Positions 36,580 to 46,305 of a stretch of DNA of 64,000 nucleotides are shown here, piece by piece (positions within the stretch are counted from its first letter, which is position 1; the number at the start of each line of letters is the position of its first letter). A program made the translations under genes and the position numbers. The stretch is from Rhizobacter sp. OV335 (GTDB taxonomy: Bacteria > Pseudomonadota > Gammaproteobacteria > Burkholderiales > Burkholderiaceae_C). The stretch lies in the NCBI RefSeq assembly GCF_900142965.1, contig NZ_FRCQ01000003.1, forward strand, positions 248,001-312,000, given 5' to 3'. The notes under the pieces are model-generated. The model was not told where the DNA came from. It worked only from the letters and a program-made list of their open reading frames with translations, and ran no database searches.

Positions 36580-38052
<1,473 letters not shown>

Positions 38053-38169
38053 GTCCGCGTCGATTGGAAATCTGCATGCGTCGCACAACTGAAGTGCGAT
38101 GGATCTGCATCATTCGCGCCGGTGTGACGCAGGCTCACTTCACGTGAGGGAACGGCAAATCGTCAACAA

Positions 38170-38279
38170 CTGTCGGCGAGTCGCGACAGGCACTTGCTCC
38201 GGTCATTCTGTTCCCGTCTAATGCGCTCGCTCCGCTGTTGATCCACTCCCACGAAGAGGGTGCGACAGCGGGCCTGTCG
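38170..38279 (+). promoter_or_regulatory. RHS promoter flanked by paired CTGTCG inverted repeats
   Basis: A sigma-70-like promoter reads TTGCTC (38194-38199), a 17-base spacer and TCTAAT (38217-38222). It lies between two inverted repeats of the same hexamer. CTGTCG/CGACAG is at 38170-38175 and 38184-38189, and CGACAG/CTGTCG is at 38263-38268 and 38274-38279. The arrangement resembles an upstream and a downstream operator for one dimeric regulator. Confidence 0.5.
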
Positions 38280-38307
38280 AGGTACGCGGGTCATCAGGGA
38301 GAACTGA

Positions 38308-40818
38308 ATGTCGAGCAGATGGAAGCGCCTGTGGGCGCTGGCGGCGCCGTGGATGTGTGTGCTGGCGATGGCGGTGGCGAGCGATCCTGCGAGGGCCGCA
38401 GGGTACTGGGAGCTGGACACGGGAAACCCGGTGAATTGCCAGGGTGCAATTCTGAAAGCTGCCACGCCCGAAGGCGTGATGCGGGCGTGGATCGCGTGGG
38501 CCGATGGCTGTCCGCACGACGCGATCGAGCACTATGAGTACCTGTCGTGTTCGTATTCCACCTCGAACGTCTCATGGGCGGGAAGCGCCGGCTGCTGGGA
38601 ACGCACCTATGCATGGTGGGGCGCTCTGGACCATCCGCACTCGATCACCAAGTACTGTCTTTCGGGGACCATCTACAGCAACGACGCACATGATTGCGTC
38701 TGCCCGCCAGGCCAGGTCTGGGATGAAGCGACGCAGGCTTGTGCGGTCGAACTCGAGGAGATCTCCGTGCCGTACGCCTCGGACCCCCCGCCCCCCGAGT
38801 GCGAGGTGTGCAAGGGCAACCCGATCTACCCGCTGCGCGGGGTCAAGCGCGAGGTGGTGGACACGGGGCTGGCGATCGGGCGCACGACGCTGCAGTTCAC
38901 CTACGACAACGCGAGCCGAATCCCGACCGCCTCGGGGGCGCTGACCGACATCGGCGCGGTGGAGAACCGCGCCGGCGTGATGGGCAGCCTGCAGTGGGTC
39001 AGCAACCTGCACCGGCAGGTGAACCTGTTCACGGTCGGCAGCGGTTCGGCCCCGGGGCTGCCGGTGCCCACCGTCTTCCCGCGCGGCAACGGCGTGACCA
39101 AGACGATGACGAGCACGGACGGCGGCCCGCGGGTGGGGCAGGCGGACAACGCGGATCGCTTCGTGCAGCTGCCCAATGGCGATGCCTCGTACACCGACAG
39201 CGCCGCCAACCTGCAGGAGACCTACACCGGCGTCGGCATTCTGACGGCGATGACATGGGCCGACGGCACGCGCATAGTCTTCACGTACGACACCACCAGC
39301 GGCGTCCGCCGGCTGGCGCAGGTGAGCGACAACCTGGGGCGCAGCCTGAGCTTCGGCTACACGCTGTCGACCAGCGGCGTGCCGCGGGTGAGCAGCATCA
39401 CCGATGCGACGGGCGGGATCACGACGCTGAGCCACGACAGCCGCAACAACCTGGTGGGCATCACCTGGGCGGACGGCCGCACAAGGAGTTTCCTGTACGA
39501 GAACGCGGACCTGCCGTGGGCGCTGACGGGGGTGAGCGACGAGCGGGGCCTGCGGTATGCCAGCTTCGGCTACGACGCGCAGGGCCGGGCGATCAGCACC
39601 GAGCACGCCGGGGGCACGCAGAAGTACACGGTGAGCTACACGACGCCGCCGAGCATCCAGGTGACGAAGCAGAACTTTGGAAGTGCTGTTGCGCGTTTCC
39701 ACACCTGGAACCTGCCGCAGGGCACGGTGATGACCGAGCCGAGCGGGCAGGTGACGAGCTGGAGCGCGCTCAGCCTGAACGGCAAGAACTACTTCAGCAG
39801 CCAGACCCAGCCGGCGGGGGCGGGGAGCCTGCAGAGCAGCAGGAGTCAGGCCTATGACGCCAACGGCAACATCGCGAGCCGGGATGATTTCAACGGCAAG
39901 CGAAGCTGCTACCTGAACGATCTGCCGCGCAATCTGAAAATTGCGCAGGTCACCGGGCTGAACCAGGGCCAGGACTGCACAGCCGTGACCACGACGAACG
40001 CCACGTTGCCGGCCGGTGCGCTGAAGACCAGCACGCAGTGGCACCCGGACTGGAGCCTGCCGATCAAGGTGGCCGAACCGAGCCAGATCACGATCAACGT
40101 CTACAACGGGCAGCCGGATCCGCTCAACGGCAATGCCGTCGCGAGCTGCGCACCGACCGCGGCCACGCTGCCGGACGGCAAGCCGATCGCGGCCCTTTGC
40201 AAGCAGGTGACGCGGGCGACGACCGATGCAGACGGGCACCTGGGGTTCGGTGCCGCACTGCAGGCCGGCACCATCGACACGGTGCGCACGTGGACCTACG
40301 ACGCAGATGGAAGGATGTTGACGGCAACCGATCCCGACACCGACACGACGACCTTCGGCTACCACACCGAGGCGAACGCCGACCATCAGCGTAGTGACCT
40401 GAAGTCGATCACGACCTCGCTTGGCAAGGTGACCACCTTCGATCGCTACAACCGATACGGCCAGGTGCTGCAGAGCACGGACCCGCGTGGGATCGTGACG
40501 GTCAACACCTATGACCTCCGGCAGCGTTTGCTGACCAACACGGTCGGTGGCGAGACGACCACGTATGCCTACGACGAAGCCGGTCAGCTAAAGAAAGTGA
40601 GCTTCGACAACGGCACGTGGGTGGGCTTCGACTACGACGACGCGCACCGGCAGGTGGCGGCCTACGACAACAAGGCCAATCGCATCGACTACGTGCTCGA
40701 CAACGCCGGCAACCAGACCGATCAGCGGGTGAAGGATCCAGTCGGTGCGCTCAAGCGCGGCTTGGCCCGGGCGATGGATGCGCTGGGTCGTGCGCAGCAA
40801 AGCACGGGCAAGGAGTGA
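38308..40818 (+). CDS. Exported RHS/YD-repeat protein, first of a tandem pair
   Basis: An 836-residue protein with a Sec signal peptide (KRLWALAAPWMCVLAMAVASDPARAAG) and a cysteine-containing N-terminal domain (about 30-150). From about residue 170 (CKGNPIYPLRGVKREV) it consists of YD-type repeats such as FTYDNASRI, FGYDAQGRAI, WTYDADGRM and YAYDEAGQL, which build the beta-cage shell of RHS proteins. It stops before any RHS core or toxin tip. The next gene, which has both, starts 4 bases later. The pair probably makes a two-chain RHS assembly. Promoter and operators lie directly upstream. Confidence 0.88.
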   Translation: MSSRWKRLWALAAPWMCVLAMAVASDPARAAGYWELDTGNPVNCQGAILKAATPEGVMRAWIAWADGCPHDAIEHYEYLSCSYSTSNVSWAGSAGCWERTYAWWGALDHPHSITKYCLSGTIYSNDAHDCVCPPGQVWDEATQACAVELEEISVPYASDPPPPECEVCKGNPIYPLRGVKREVVDTGLAIGRTTLQFTYDNASRIPTASGALTDIGAVENRAGVMGSLQWVSNLHRQVNLFTVGSGSAPGLPVPTVFPRGNGVTKTMTSTDGGPRVGQADNADRFVQLPNGDASYTDSAANLQETYTGVGILTAMTWADGTRIVFTYDTTSGVRRLAQVSDNLGRSLSFGYTLSTSGVPRVSSITDATGGITTLSHDSRNNLVGITWADGRTRSFLYENADLPWALTGVSDERGLRYASFGYDAQGRAISTEHAGGTQKYTVSYTTPPSIQVTKQNFGSAVARFHTWNLPQGTVMTEPSGQVTSWSALSLNGKNYFSSQTQPAGAGSLQSSRSQAYDANGNIASRDDFNGKRSCYLNDLPRNLKIAQVTGLNQGQDCTAVTTTNATLPAGALKTSTQWHPDWSLPIKVAEPSQITINVYNGQPDPLNGNAVASCAPTAATLPDGKPIAALCKQVTRATTDADGHLGFGAALQAGTIDTVRTWTYDADGRMLTATDPDTDTTTFGYHTEANADHQRSDLKSITTSLGKVTTFDRYNRYGQVLQSTDPRGIVTVNTYDLRQRLLTNTVGGETTTYAYDEAGQLKKVSFDNGTWVGFDYDDAHRQVAAYDNKANRIDYVLDNAGNQTDQRVKDPVGALKRGLARAMDALGRAQQSTGKE

Positions 40819-40822
40819 GAAC

Positions 40823-43213
40823 ATGAAGAAGACGATGAAGCACAACCTGACCGCCGCGGCTGCAGCGGCCTTGCTGACCCACGCGGCGATGGCCCAGGTG
40901 CCGCCCCCGCCGGTGTCGCCAACGCCGGTGACGACCTATGAGTACGACGCCGAGGGCAGTCCGACCAAGGTGACCAAGGCTCCCGAGAGTCTGAACCTGC
41001 AGAACAAGGCGAGCTACGACGCGCAATACCGCGTGAAGGAGCTGACCGACCCGAAGAACGGCAAGACCGCCATCGAGTACGACGGCGGTGGCCGACCGAC
41101 CAAGGTGACCGACCCACGCAGCCTGGTCACGCAGTACCCGCGCAACGGCTTCGGTGACGCGACACAGTTGATCAGCCCGGACACCGGCATCACCAACATC
41201 ACCTACGACGCCGCCCGGCGGCTGAAGACCCGCACCGACAGCCGCGGCGTCACCGAGACCTACACCTACGACCTGGAAGGCCGGCTGGCCAGCGTCGTCT
41301 ACACGCAGAGCGGCCAGCCGAGCCAGACCATCACGTGGAGTTGGGACCTGACCGGCCCCGACTACACCTACAGCATCGGCCGCCTGAGCCGCACCGATCA
41401 CCCGGCTGGCTTCGCCCGCGTCAAGTACGACCCACGGGGACGGATCACGGAAGCCGTGCAGTCGGTGAACGCGAAGGCCGGAGCGAACACCGTGCCGATC
41501 GTGACGACGGTGAAGTACGCCTACTCGCACGGCGACCTGATGACCATCACCTACCCGTCGGGCCGGGTGCTGGTGATCACGCGCGATGTCGGCGAGCTCA
41601 TCGGCATGAGCTTGGCCAAGGACGCGGGGAGCACGCCCGTCCCGTTGATCAGCAACGTGAAGTGGGAGCCCTTCGGCCCGGTGAGCGGCTGGGACTGGCA
41701 CATGACGAGCGGCTTGGTGCCGCACCAGCGGCAGTTCGACCTGAGCGGTCGCATCGTGCGCTACCCGATGGGTAACGCGCTGCGCGACGTGACCTACGAT
41801 GCGGCCGATCGCATCACCGGCTTCACGCACCTGCTCGCAAGCGATGGCACCGCGCAGCCCGCGTTGGACCAGAGCTTCGGCTACGACGAGAACAGCCGGC
41901 TGACCAGCATCACGACAGCCGCATCGAGCTGGTCGATCGCGTATGACCCGAACGGCAACCGCACGAGCGTGAGCCTGAACGGCAGCCCGAGCACCTACAC
42001 AACCGAGGCGACGAGCAACCGGCTCACGAGCATCACGAACCCGGCCCGCAGCTTCGGCTACGACAACGCCGGCAACACGACCAGCGACAGCGCGGGCTAC
42101 ACGGCGACCTACGGCCTGAACGGCTCGGTCGCGAGCATCACCAAGGCGGGCGTGACCGGCAGCTACGACCACGACGCCGAGCGGCGGCGCATCCGAAAGG
42201 TGACGAGCACCGGCGAGACGGTGATCTTCGTGTACGACCTCGAAGGCCAGCTACTCGGCGAATACGACCAGACCGGCAAGGCGCTGCGCGAATACGTGTG
42301 GCTGGACAACATCCCGGTGGCGATGTTCGTGTCGGATCCAGCCAACCCGAGCAACCCGCCGCTGGTGTTCTACATCCACGCCGATCACCTGAACGCGCCG
42401 CGGATTGTGGTGGACCAGAACGGCGCCAAGCGCTGGCGCTGGCTGGCCGAGCCGTTCGGTACGACGGCGCCGGAGACGAATCCGGAAGGGCTTGGGGTCT
42501 TAGTGCAGAACCTGCGGTTCCCGGGGCAGTATGCGGATGCGGAGAGCGGGCTTTGGTACAACTACTTCCGAAACTACGATCCGTTGCGCGGCTATATCCA
42601 GAGCGATCCTATTGGGTTGGCAGGAGGGAGTCCCTCGACGTACACGTACGTCGACGGCAACCCGTTGATCGGCACGGACTCCCTTGGACTTTTCAACTTC
42701 GGCAACTCTCAGCAGACTCTGCAAATCCTTGCGCCGGCTGCTGGGGCTGTCGGAGCAGTACCTGCTCTGGGCGCAGGTGCCGTGGCCGGTGGCGCTGTGG
42801 TCGGTCTTGGAGTTGGTGTGGGAATAGGTTTGGGTATCAATGCCGGAGTCGAGAGTTTGACGGGGAATTCCATTGGATCGATTCTCTATGACATTACTCA
42901 CCCCGACCCATTGAATTTGTATCCACTCAGTGACAAAGACCTTCAGAAAGCGATCGAAAAGGGTGCAAATCAAAGCGAAGCTCATCGAATTTGTGATGAA
43001 CCACCGCCCCCGGGCCTGGATCCTTGTCAACTTCTTCGATGGAATCTGACTAAACAGCTACGATGCAAAGCGGCGAGAAACAATCTTTCCAATAAATGGT
43101 TCGGTGGTCCGGATCAAGCTCACGTCGATCACATCAAGAATTATGTTGATCCAGCAATCCAAAGGTTGCGAGATGCAATTGATCGGCAATGTAAGCCCTG
43201 CCCATACAGGTGA
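40823..43213 (+). CDS. Exported RHS protein with core domain and C-terminal toxin-like tip
   Basis: A 796-residue protein with its own signal peptide (HNLTAAAAAALLTHAAMAQV) and ribosome site (AAGGAG), so it is a true second gene rather than a frameshift product. YD repeats fill residues 35-560. The RHS-associated core at 562-623 includes YADAESGLWYNYFRNYDP and the SDPIGL motif; the second, usually DPxGL, site reads TDSLGL. After residue 624 composition changes sharply. A glycine-rich hydrophobic stretch (about 640-680) leads to a Cys/His-containing domain (HRICDEPPPPG, KWFGGPDQAHVDHIKNY, RQCKPC) that looks like the variable toxin. Confidence 0.9.
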   Translation: MKKTMKHNLTAAAAAALLTHAAMAQVPPPPVSPTPVTTYEYDAEGSPTKVTKAPESLNLQNKASYDAQYRVKELTDPKNGKTAIEYDGGGRPTKVTDPRSLVTQYPRNGFGDATQLISPDTGITNITYDAARRLKTRTDSRGVTETYTYDLEGRLASVVYTQSGQPSQTITWSWDLTGPDYTYSIGRLSRTDHPAGFARVKYDPRGRITEAVQSVNAKAGANTVPIVTTVKYAYSHGDLMTITYPSGRVLVITRDVGELIGMSLAKDAGSTPVPLISNVKWEPFGPVSGWDWHMTSGLVPHQRQFDLSGRIVRYPMGNALRDVTYDAADRITGFTHLLASDGTAQPALDQSFGYDENSRLTSITTAASSWSIAYDPNGNRTSVSLNGSPSTYTTEATSNRLTSITNPARSFGYDNAGNTTSDSAGYTATYGLNGSVASITKAGVTGSYDHDAERRRIRKVTSTGETVIFVYDLEGQLLGEYDQTGKALREYVWLDNIPVAMFVSDPANPSNPPLVFYIHADHLNAPRIVVDQNGAKRWRWLAEPFGTTAPETNPEGLGVLVQNLRFPGQYADAESGLWYNYFRNYDPLRGYIQSDPIGLAGGSPSTYTYVDGNPLIGTDSLGLFNFGNSQQTLQILAPAAGAVGAVPALGAGAVAGGAVVGLGVGVGIGLGINAGVESLTGNSIGSILYDITHPDPLNLYPLSDKDLQKAIEKGANQSEAHRICDEPPPPGLDPCQLLRWNLTKQLRCKAARNNLSNKWFGGPDQAHVDHIKNYVDPAIQRLRDAIDRQCKPCPYR
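42692..43213 (+). other. Variable toxin-tip region of the RHS protein
   Basis: This stretch encodes residues 624-796. It leaves the high-GC style of the core abruptly and uses AT-ending codons, as expected of a horizontally exchanged tip. A pretoxin glycine-zipper segment comes first. The final 75 residues hold several Cys and a DQAHVDHI motif that could be catalytic or metal-binding. I cannot assign an activity. Confidence 0.6.
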
Positions 43214-43217
43214 AACC

Positions 43218-43877
43218 ATGTCCATAGAGCACGTTGACGAAGCATTGGAATTTTTCCTTGAAGGGATAGTTGTGGCGGATGAAAGCAATCCCGATGCGCT
43301 TGATCATTGGATAATGGCCTCCTCCAATGAAGAGAGGTTGAATTTTATTGGAGGAGTCTTTGATAAGATCGTTGCTTCAGATGGGGCGTTGCCTGATCCC
43401 ATTGTTTTAGGAGGACTGCGTGCAGCAATCGATCCGGGCATTACTCTCTTGCCGTACTCCATTCTTTCTGAGGACATCTCTGAAGATTCACGCAGTTTGG
43501 TGATCGAAAAGATGTATGAATGTTTCGAAGTTATTCTGAGTAGGCGTTGCGATTCGATCTTAATGAAGGACTCAAGAGTTGCTGGCGCGATTTCTGAATG
43601 GAATCTTCTCTGCTATATGTGGTGGGATATATTTCCGAGGCATGGAATTCCGAGCATTGGTTACTTGAAGGGTGCTGATAAAAAAATAATTGGCGTGTTG
43701 AAGGACATTTTGTCAATTGACAATCTGTCATGCAAGGAATCGGCGCTTCATGGACTTGGGTTGTGGTGCCTTGCCTATCCGACCGAAGTCAGTGCGTTGA
43801 TCAAGGAGGCGCATGCGTCAATTCCCGAAGAATTGAAGGATTACGCGGCAAGGGCTGCTGTCGGCAATATTCAATAG
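43218..43877 (+). CDS. Probable immunity protein for the RHS toxin tip
   Basis: A 219-residue, acidic, mostly helical protein of no family I can name. It begins 4 bases after the RHS stop with ATG at 43218 (an upstream in-frame ATG at 43104 would lie inside the toxin gene). Its base composition is low in GC, like the toxin tip. The C-terminal part, with KESALHGLGLWCLAYP and ELKDYAARAAVG, looks like a HEAT-type helical repeat. Position directly behind a polymorphic tip is the main evidence for an immunity role. Confidence 0.7.
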   Translation: MSIEHVDEALEFFLEGIVVADESNPDALDHWIMASSNEERLNFIGGVFDKIVASDGALPDPIVLGGLRAAIDPGITLLPYSILSEDISEDSRSLVIEKMYECFEVILSRRCDSILMKDSRVAGAISEWNLLCYMWWDIFPRHGIPSIGYLKGADKKIIGVLKDILSIDNLSCKESALHGLGLWCLAYPTEVSALIKEAHASIPEELKDYAARAAVGNIQ

Positions 43878-43880
43878 CAT

Positions 43881-44070
43881 TGGCCGGGACTGGCACATGG
43901 CCAGCGGCTTGGTCACTCATACGCGCTTGTTCGACTGAGCGGGCGCATCGTGCGCTACCCGCTGGGCGACGTGACCTATGACGCGGCCGACCGCATCACC
44001 GGCTTCAGGCATCTGAGTTCAATGACGGCACCGCGCAGCCTGCACTCAACCAGAGCTTCGGCTGCGACCA
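43881..44070 (+). pseudogene. Decayed fragment of a second RHS gene
   Basis: The DNA matches 41689-41885 of the upstream RHS gene over its whole length: GACTGGCACATG, GCGCATCGTGCGCTACCC, GCGGCCGACCGCATCACC and CAGAGCTTCGGCTGCGAC are recognisable. It carries a one-base loss that creates TTCGACTGA where the intact gene has TTCGACCTGAGC, a further deletion of about 12 bases, and no start. It marks where an older RHS terminus was displaced. Confidence 0.85.
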
Positions 44071-44099
44071 ATGCAGGTTTAGTTCTTATGAGATGACTC

Positions 44100-44357
44100 A
44101 TGAATAAATATTTGAAACTTTATGGGGCATCAAGATATCCCAAGCCGCCGGAAATTGTCGAGCACGATGATTTCTCTATTGCGGCGGATCCAGATACCTT
44201 TCGCAAGCTATCGAATTTCTTTTTGCAATGCGCAGCGGAGTTGGAGAATATCCGCGGAGATGCGACAAATGATTGGCACCGCCATTTCAGGGATTTCTCT
44301 GAGAACTGGACCGAAGACATGTGTGACTTGGTAGTTTGTGCGCCGCCTGTGAAGTAG
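44100..44357 (+). CDS. Orphan immunity-like small protein
   Basis: An 85-residue protein encoded in low-GC DNA directly behind the RHS remnant. The layout (HDDFSIAADPDTFRKLSNFF, a Cys-containing helix, then WHRHFRDFSENW and a C-terminal strand LVVCAPP) distantly resembles small immunity proteins of the Imm32 kind, but I hold that weakly. Together with the remnant it looks like the surviving antidote of a displaced toxin cassette. The ribosome site is poor. Confidence 0.5.
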   Translation: MNKYLKLYGASRYPKPPEIVEHDDFSIAADPDTFRKLSNFFLQCAAELENIRGDATNDWHRHFRDFSENWTEDMCDLVVCAPPVK

Positions 44358-44389
44358 TCAGTCGCCGGCTCAGCAAGTCGCACCTTTCT

Positions 44390-44440
44390 TTGCACACCTG
44401 AAACCCACCCGATACGCTCTCCCACGACGATCGCATCGTC
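44390..44440 (+). promoter_or_regulatory. Weak promoter and inverted repeat before the DUF6515-like gene
   Basis: TTGCAC (44390-44395) and TACGCT (44413-44418) are 17 bases apart and could be a promoter. GACGAT-CGC-ATCGTC (44426-44440) is a perfect inverted repeat placed just before the CAGGAGAC ribosome site, where it could act as an operator or mask translation. Confidence 0.35.
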
Positions 44441-44452
44441 CAGGAGACCGAC

Positions 44453-45106
44453 ATGGCAACCATCCAGCGATTCGTGTTGACCGGTGCGATCCTCGCGCTG
44501 GCAGTTCTTTCAGGCATGACCCAGGCCCAGGAGCGCCACGGCCGCGGCGGCCCGCCGCCCGGCTACCGCTCCCCGCACTGGCAGTTCGACAACCGCTACC
44601 ACCACGACCACTACTACCCGTCGCGCGGGTATGTCGCCGCGGCGCTGCCGGGCGGCAGCATCAGCATCGGGTTCCACGGCGGCAACTACTTCTACCAAGG
44701 CGGCGTCTGGTTCCGCCCGCAGGGCCCGCGCTACGTCGTCGTCGCGCCGCCGTTCGGCATCGTCGTGCCGCTGCTGCCGCCGGCCTACACCACGCTCTAC
44801 ATCGGCGGCGCGCCGTACTACTACGCGAACGGTGCGTACTACGCGACCGCGCCGGGCGGTTATGCCGTGGTCGAGCCGCCACCGGGCGCCGATGCCGCGC
44901 AACCGGCACCGGTTCCGCCGCCGCCGAAGCCCGAGCCGGATCCGATCCTCTACCCGCGCACCGGTCAGAGCCCAGCGCAGACCGAGGCCGACCGCCAGGA
45001 ATGCAACCGCTGGGCGACCACGCAGCCGGCGGCGATGGCGGATGCCTCCGTCTTCCAGCGCGCAGTGGCGGCCTGCATGGACGGGCGCGGCTACACGGTT
45101 CGGTGA
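44453..45106 (+). CDS. Secreted proline/tyrosine-rich protein, DUF6515-like
   Basis: A 217-residue exported protein with a Sec signal peptide (to about residue 26, MTQAQ). A His/Arg-rich stretch (RHGRGGPPPGYRSPHWQFDNRY region) follows. The core then has GGSISIGFHGGNYFYQGGVWFR and GIVVPLLPPAYTTLYIGGAPYYYANGAYY, a pattern shared with DUF6515 proteins. A proline-rich linker and a C-terminal helical segment with two cysteines (RQECNRWATTQ and AACMDGRGY) complete it. Function is unknown; a cell-envelope role is likely. Confidence 0.75.
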   Translation: MATIQRFVLTGAILALAVLSGMTQAQERHGRGGPPPGYRSPHWQFDNRYHHDHYYPSRGYVAAALPGGSISIGFHGGNYFYQGGVWFRPQGPRYVVVAPPFGIVVPLLPPAYTTLYIGGAPYYYANGAYYATAPGGYAVVEPPPGADAAQPAPVPPPPKPEPDPILYPRTGQSPAQTEADRQECNRWATTQPAAMADASVFQRAVAACMDGRGYTVR

Positions 45107-45109
45107 CCT

Positions 45110-45126
45110 AGGGGGCCTGACCCCCT
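45110..45126 (+). terminator. Hairpin after the DUF6515-like gene
   Basis: AGGGGG (45110-45115) pairs with CCCCCT (45121-45126) around CCTGA, three bases after the stop codon. No T-tract follows. It is probably a weak or factor-assisted terminator. Confidence 0.4.
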
Positions 45127-45193
45127 CGGCTGGGCGGTTGTGGGCAGGGAGCGGGGCCGTTAAGTTTCGGCTCCACGCCCTCTCGCCCGACCG

Positions 45194-46096
45194 ATGCGCC
45201 TGCCCACCCTCCTGCTGTTGCTCTGTTGCCTCGCCGGAACGGCGCGGGCGCAGGTGCAGTCGGATGCATCCACGTCAGATGACCTGCTGGTCCGCCTGAC
45301 GCGCGACGAAGCCGTCGCCTACGAAAACGGCGAAGGCGTGCCGCGCGATCCGGTGCGCGCCGCGCAGCTGTATTGCCAGGCCGCCCGCCAGGGCGACGCC
45401 GAATCGCAATACAACCTCGCGTGGATGTACGCGAACGGTCGCGGCATCGACCGCAACGACGCGACCGCCTCGTTCTTCTTCCACGCTGCCGCCGAGCAGG
45501 GCCTGCCGCAGGCGGTGCGCATGCTCGAACGCGTCGGCCAGCCCGGCACCGACATTCCCGATTGCATGCGCCCGCCCGCACCGGTGGTCGCCGCCGCGGT
45601 GCAGGCCACGCCCGCCGCCGCCGCACCCGCTGCCGAGCTGCGCAGCAACGGTCCGAAGTACATCGTCGACCTGGTGAAGACCATCGCACCGGAGTACCGC
45701 GTCGACCCGCAGCTCGCGCTCGCGTTCATCCAGGTCGAGTCGAACTTCGACGTGGTCGCGCAGTCGCCGAAGAACGCACAGGGCCTGATGCAGCTGATCC
45801 CCGAGACCGCGGCCCGCTTCAACGTGAAGCGGCCGTTCGACCCGGCGCAGAACATCCGCGGCGGGCTCGCCTACATCCGCTGGCTGCTCGCCTATTACCG
45901 GGGCGACGTGACGCTGGTCGCCGCCGCCTACAACGCCGGTGAAGGCGCGGTGAACCGCTACCGCGGCGTGCCGCCGTATGCCGAGACGCTGGGCTACGTG
46001 AGCCGCATCCTGAAGTCGTCGCGCATGCTGACGCACCCGTTCGACACCACGGTCACCGAGGCCTCACCGCAGCTCGCGGTCATGCGCAAGTTCTAG
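45194..46096 (+). CDS. Lytic transglycosylase with N-terminal Sel1 repeats
   Basis: A 300-residue periplasmic murein hydrolase. A signal peptide (to TARAQ) is followed by two Sel1-like repeats (YENGEGVPRDPVRAAQLYCQAA and MYANGRGIDRND...). An Ala/Pro linker leads to an SLT domain. The catalytic glutamate is E182 in FIQVESNFD, with SPKNAQGLMQLIPETAARF and YNAGEGAVNRYRGVPPY as the other SLT motifs. It cleaves the glycan strand to anhydromuramyl ends. The gene is free-standing between two regulatory gaps. Confidence 0.92.
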   Translation: MRLPTLLLLLCCLAGTARAQVQSDASTSDDLLVRLTRDEAVAYENGEGVPRDPVRAAQLYCQAARQGDAESQYNLAWMYANGRGIDRNDATASFFFHAAAEQGLPQAVRMLERVGQPGTDIPDCMRPPAPVVAAAVQATPAAAAPAAELRSNGPKYIVDLVKTIAPEYRVDPQLALAFIQVESNFDVVAQSPKNAQGLMQLIPETAARFNVKRPFDPAQNIRGGLAYIRWLLAYYRGDVTLVAAAYNAGEGAVNRYRGVPPYAETLGYVSRILKSSRMLTHPFDTTVTEASPQLAVMRKF

Positions 46097-46108
46097 CCAC
46101 TCTGCCTG

Positions 46109-46132
46109 CTGTCCGGACAGTGCGCACTGTCC
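46109..46132. promoter_or_regulatory. Probable enhancer site (UAS) for a sigma-54 activator
   Basis: CTGTCCGGACAG (46109-46120) is a perfect 12-base palindrome, and it overlaps a perfect 18-base palindrome GGACAGTGCGCACTGTCC (46115-46132). The array thus has three CTGTCC/GGACAG half-sites. Its centre is about 125 bases upstream of the sigma-54 promoter, the usual distance for enhancer-binding proteins. Confidence 0.65.
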
Positions 46133-46242
46133 GCGTTCCGTTCACGGCCGCGTGGCCCGGCCTGCGGGACAACCCGAAGACGCCGGCACAAAGTCCTTGC
46201 CGCTCAAGGGCTTGAACGCCGCGGCGCACGATCGTCCCGGCG

Positions 46243-46257
46243 TGGCACGTCGCTTGC
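46243..46257 (+). promoter_or_regulatory. Sigma-54 (RpoN) promoter of the PHB-utilisation operon
   Basis: TGGCACG-TCGC-TTGC has the strict GG-N10-GC spacing (GG at 46244-46245, GC at 46256-46257) and matches the RpoN consensus at every conserved position. Transcription would begin near 46269, leaving a leader of about 37 bases with a CAGGAGAC ribosome site before the ATG at 46306. Confidence 0.85.
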
Positions 46258-46305
46258 GCTGTGCTGGTGCACGCGCTTCCCCATTCCAATAAAACAGGAG
46301 ACAGC

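Noticed and set aside
38081-38099. TCGCAC/GTGCGA hairpin as terminator of the sigma-54 activator gene
   Set aside because: Six base pairs with a seven-base loop and no T-tract; not distinguishable from chance.
40745-40830. A frameshift joining the two RHS genes into one
   Set aside because: The second gene has its own ribosome site, ATG at 40823 and a signal peptide, which a simple frameshift would not create.
43104-43217. Earlier start for the immunity gene
   Set aside because: The extra 38 codons lie inside the RHS coding sequence and have no ribosome site; ATG at 43218 fits the position after the stop.
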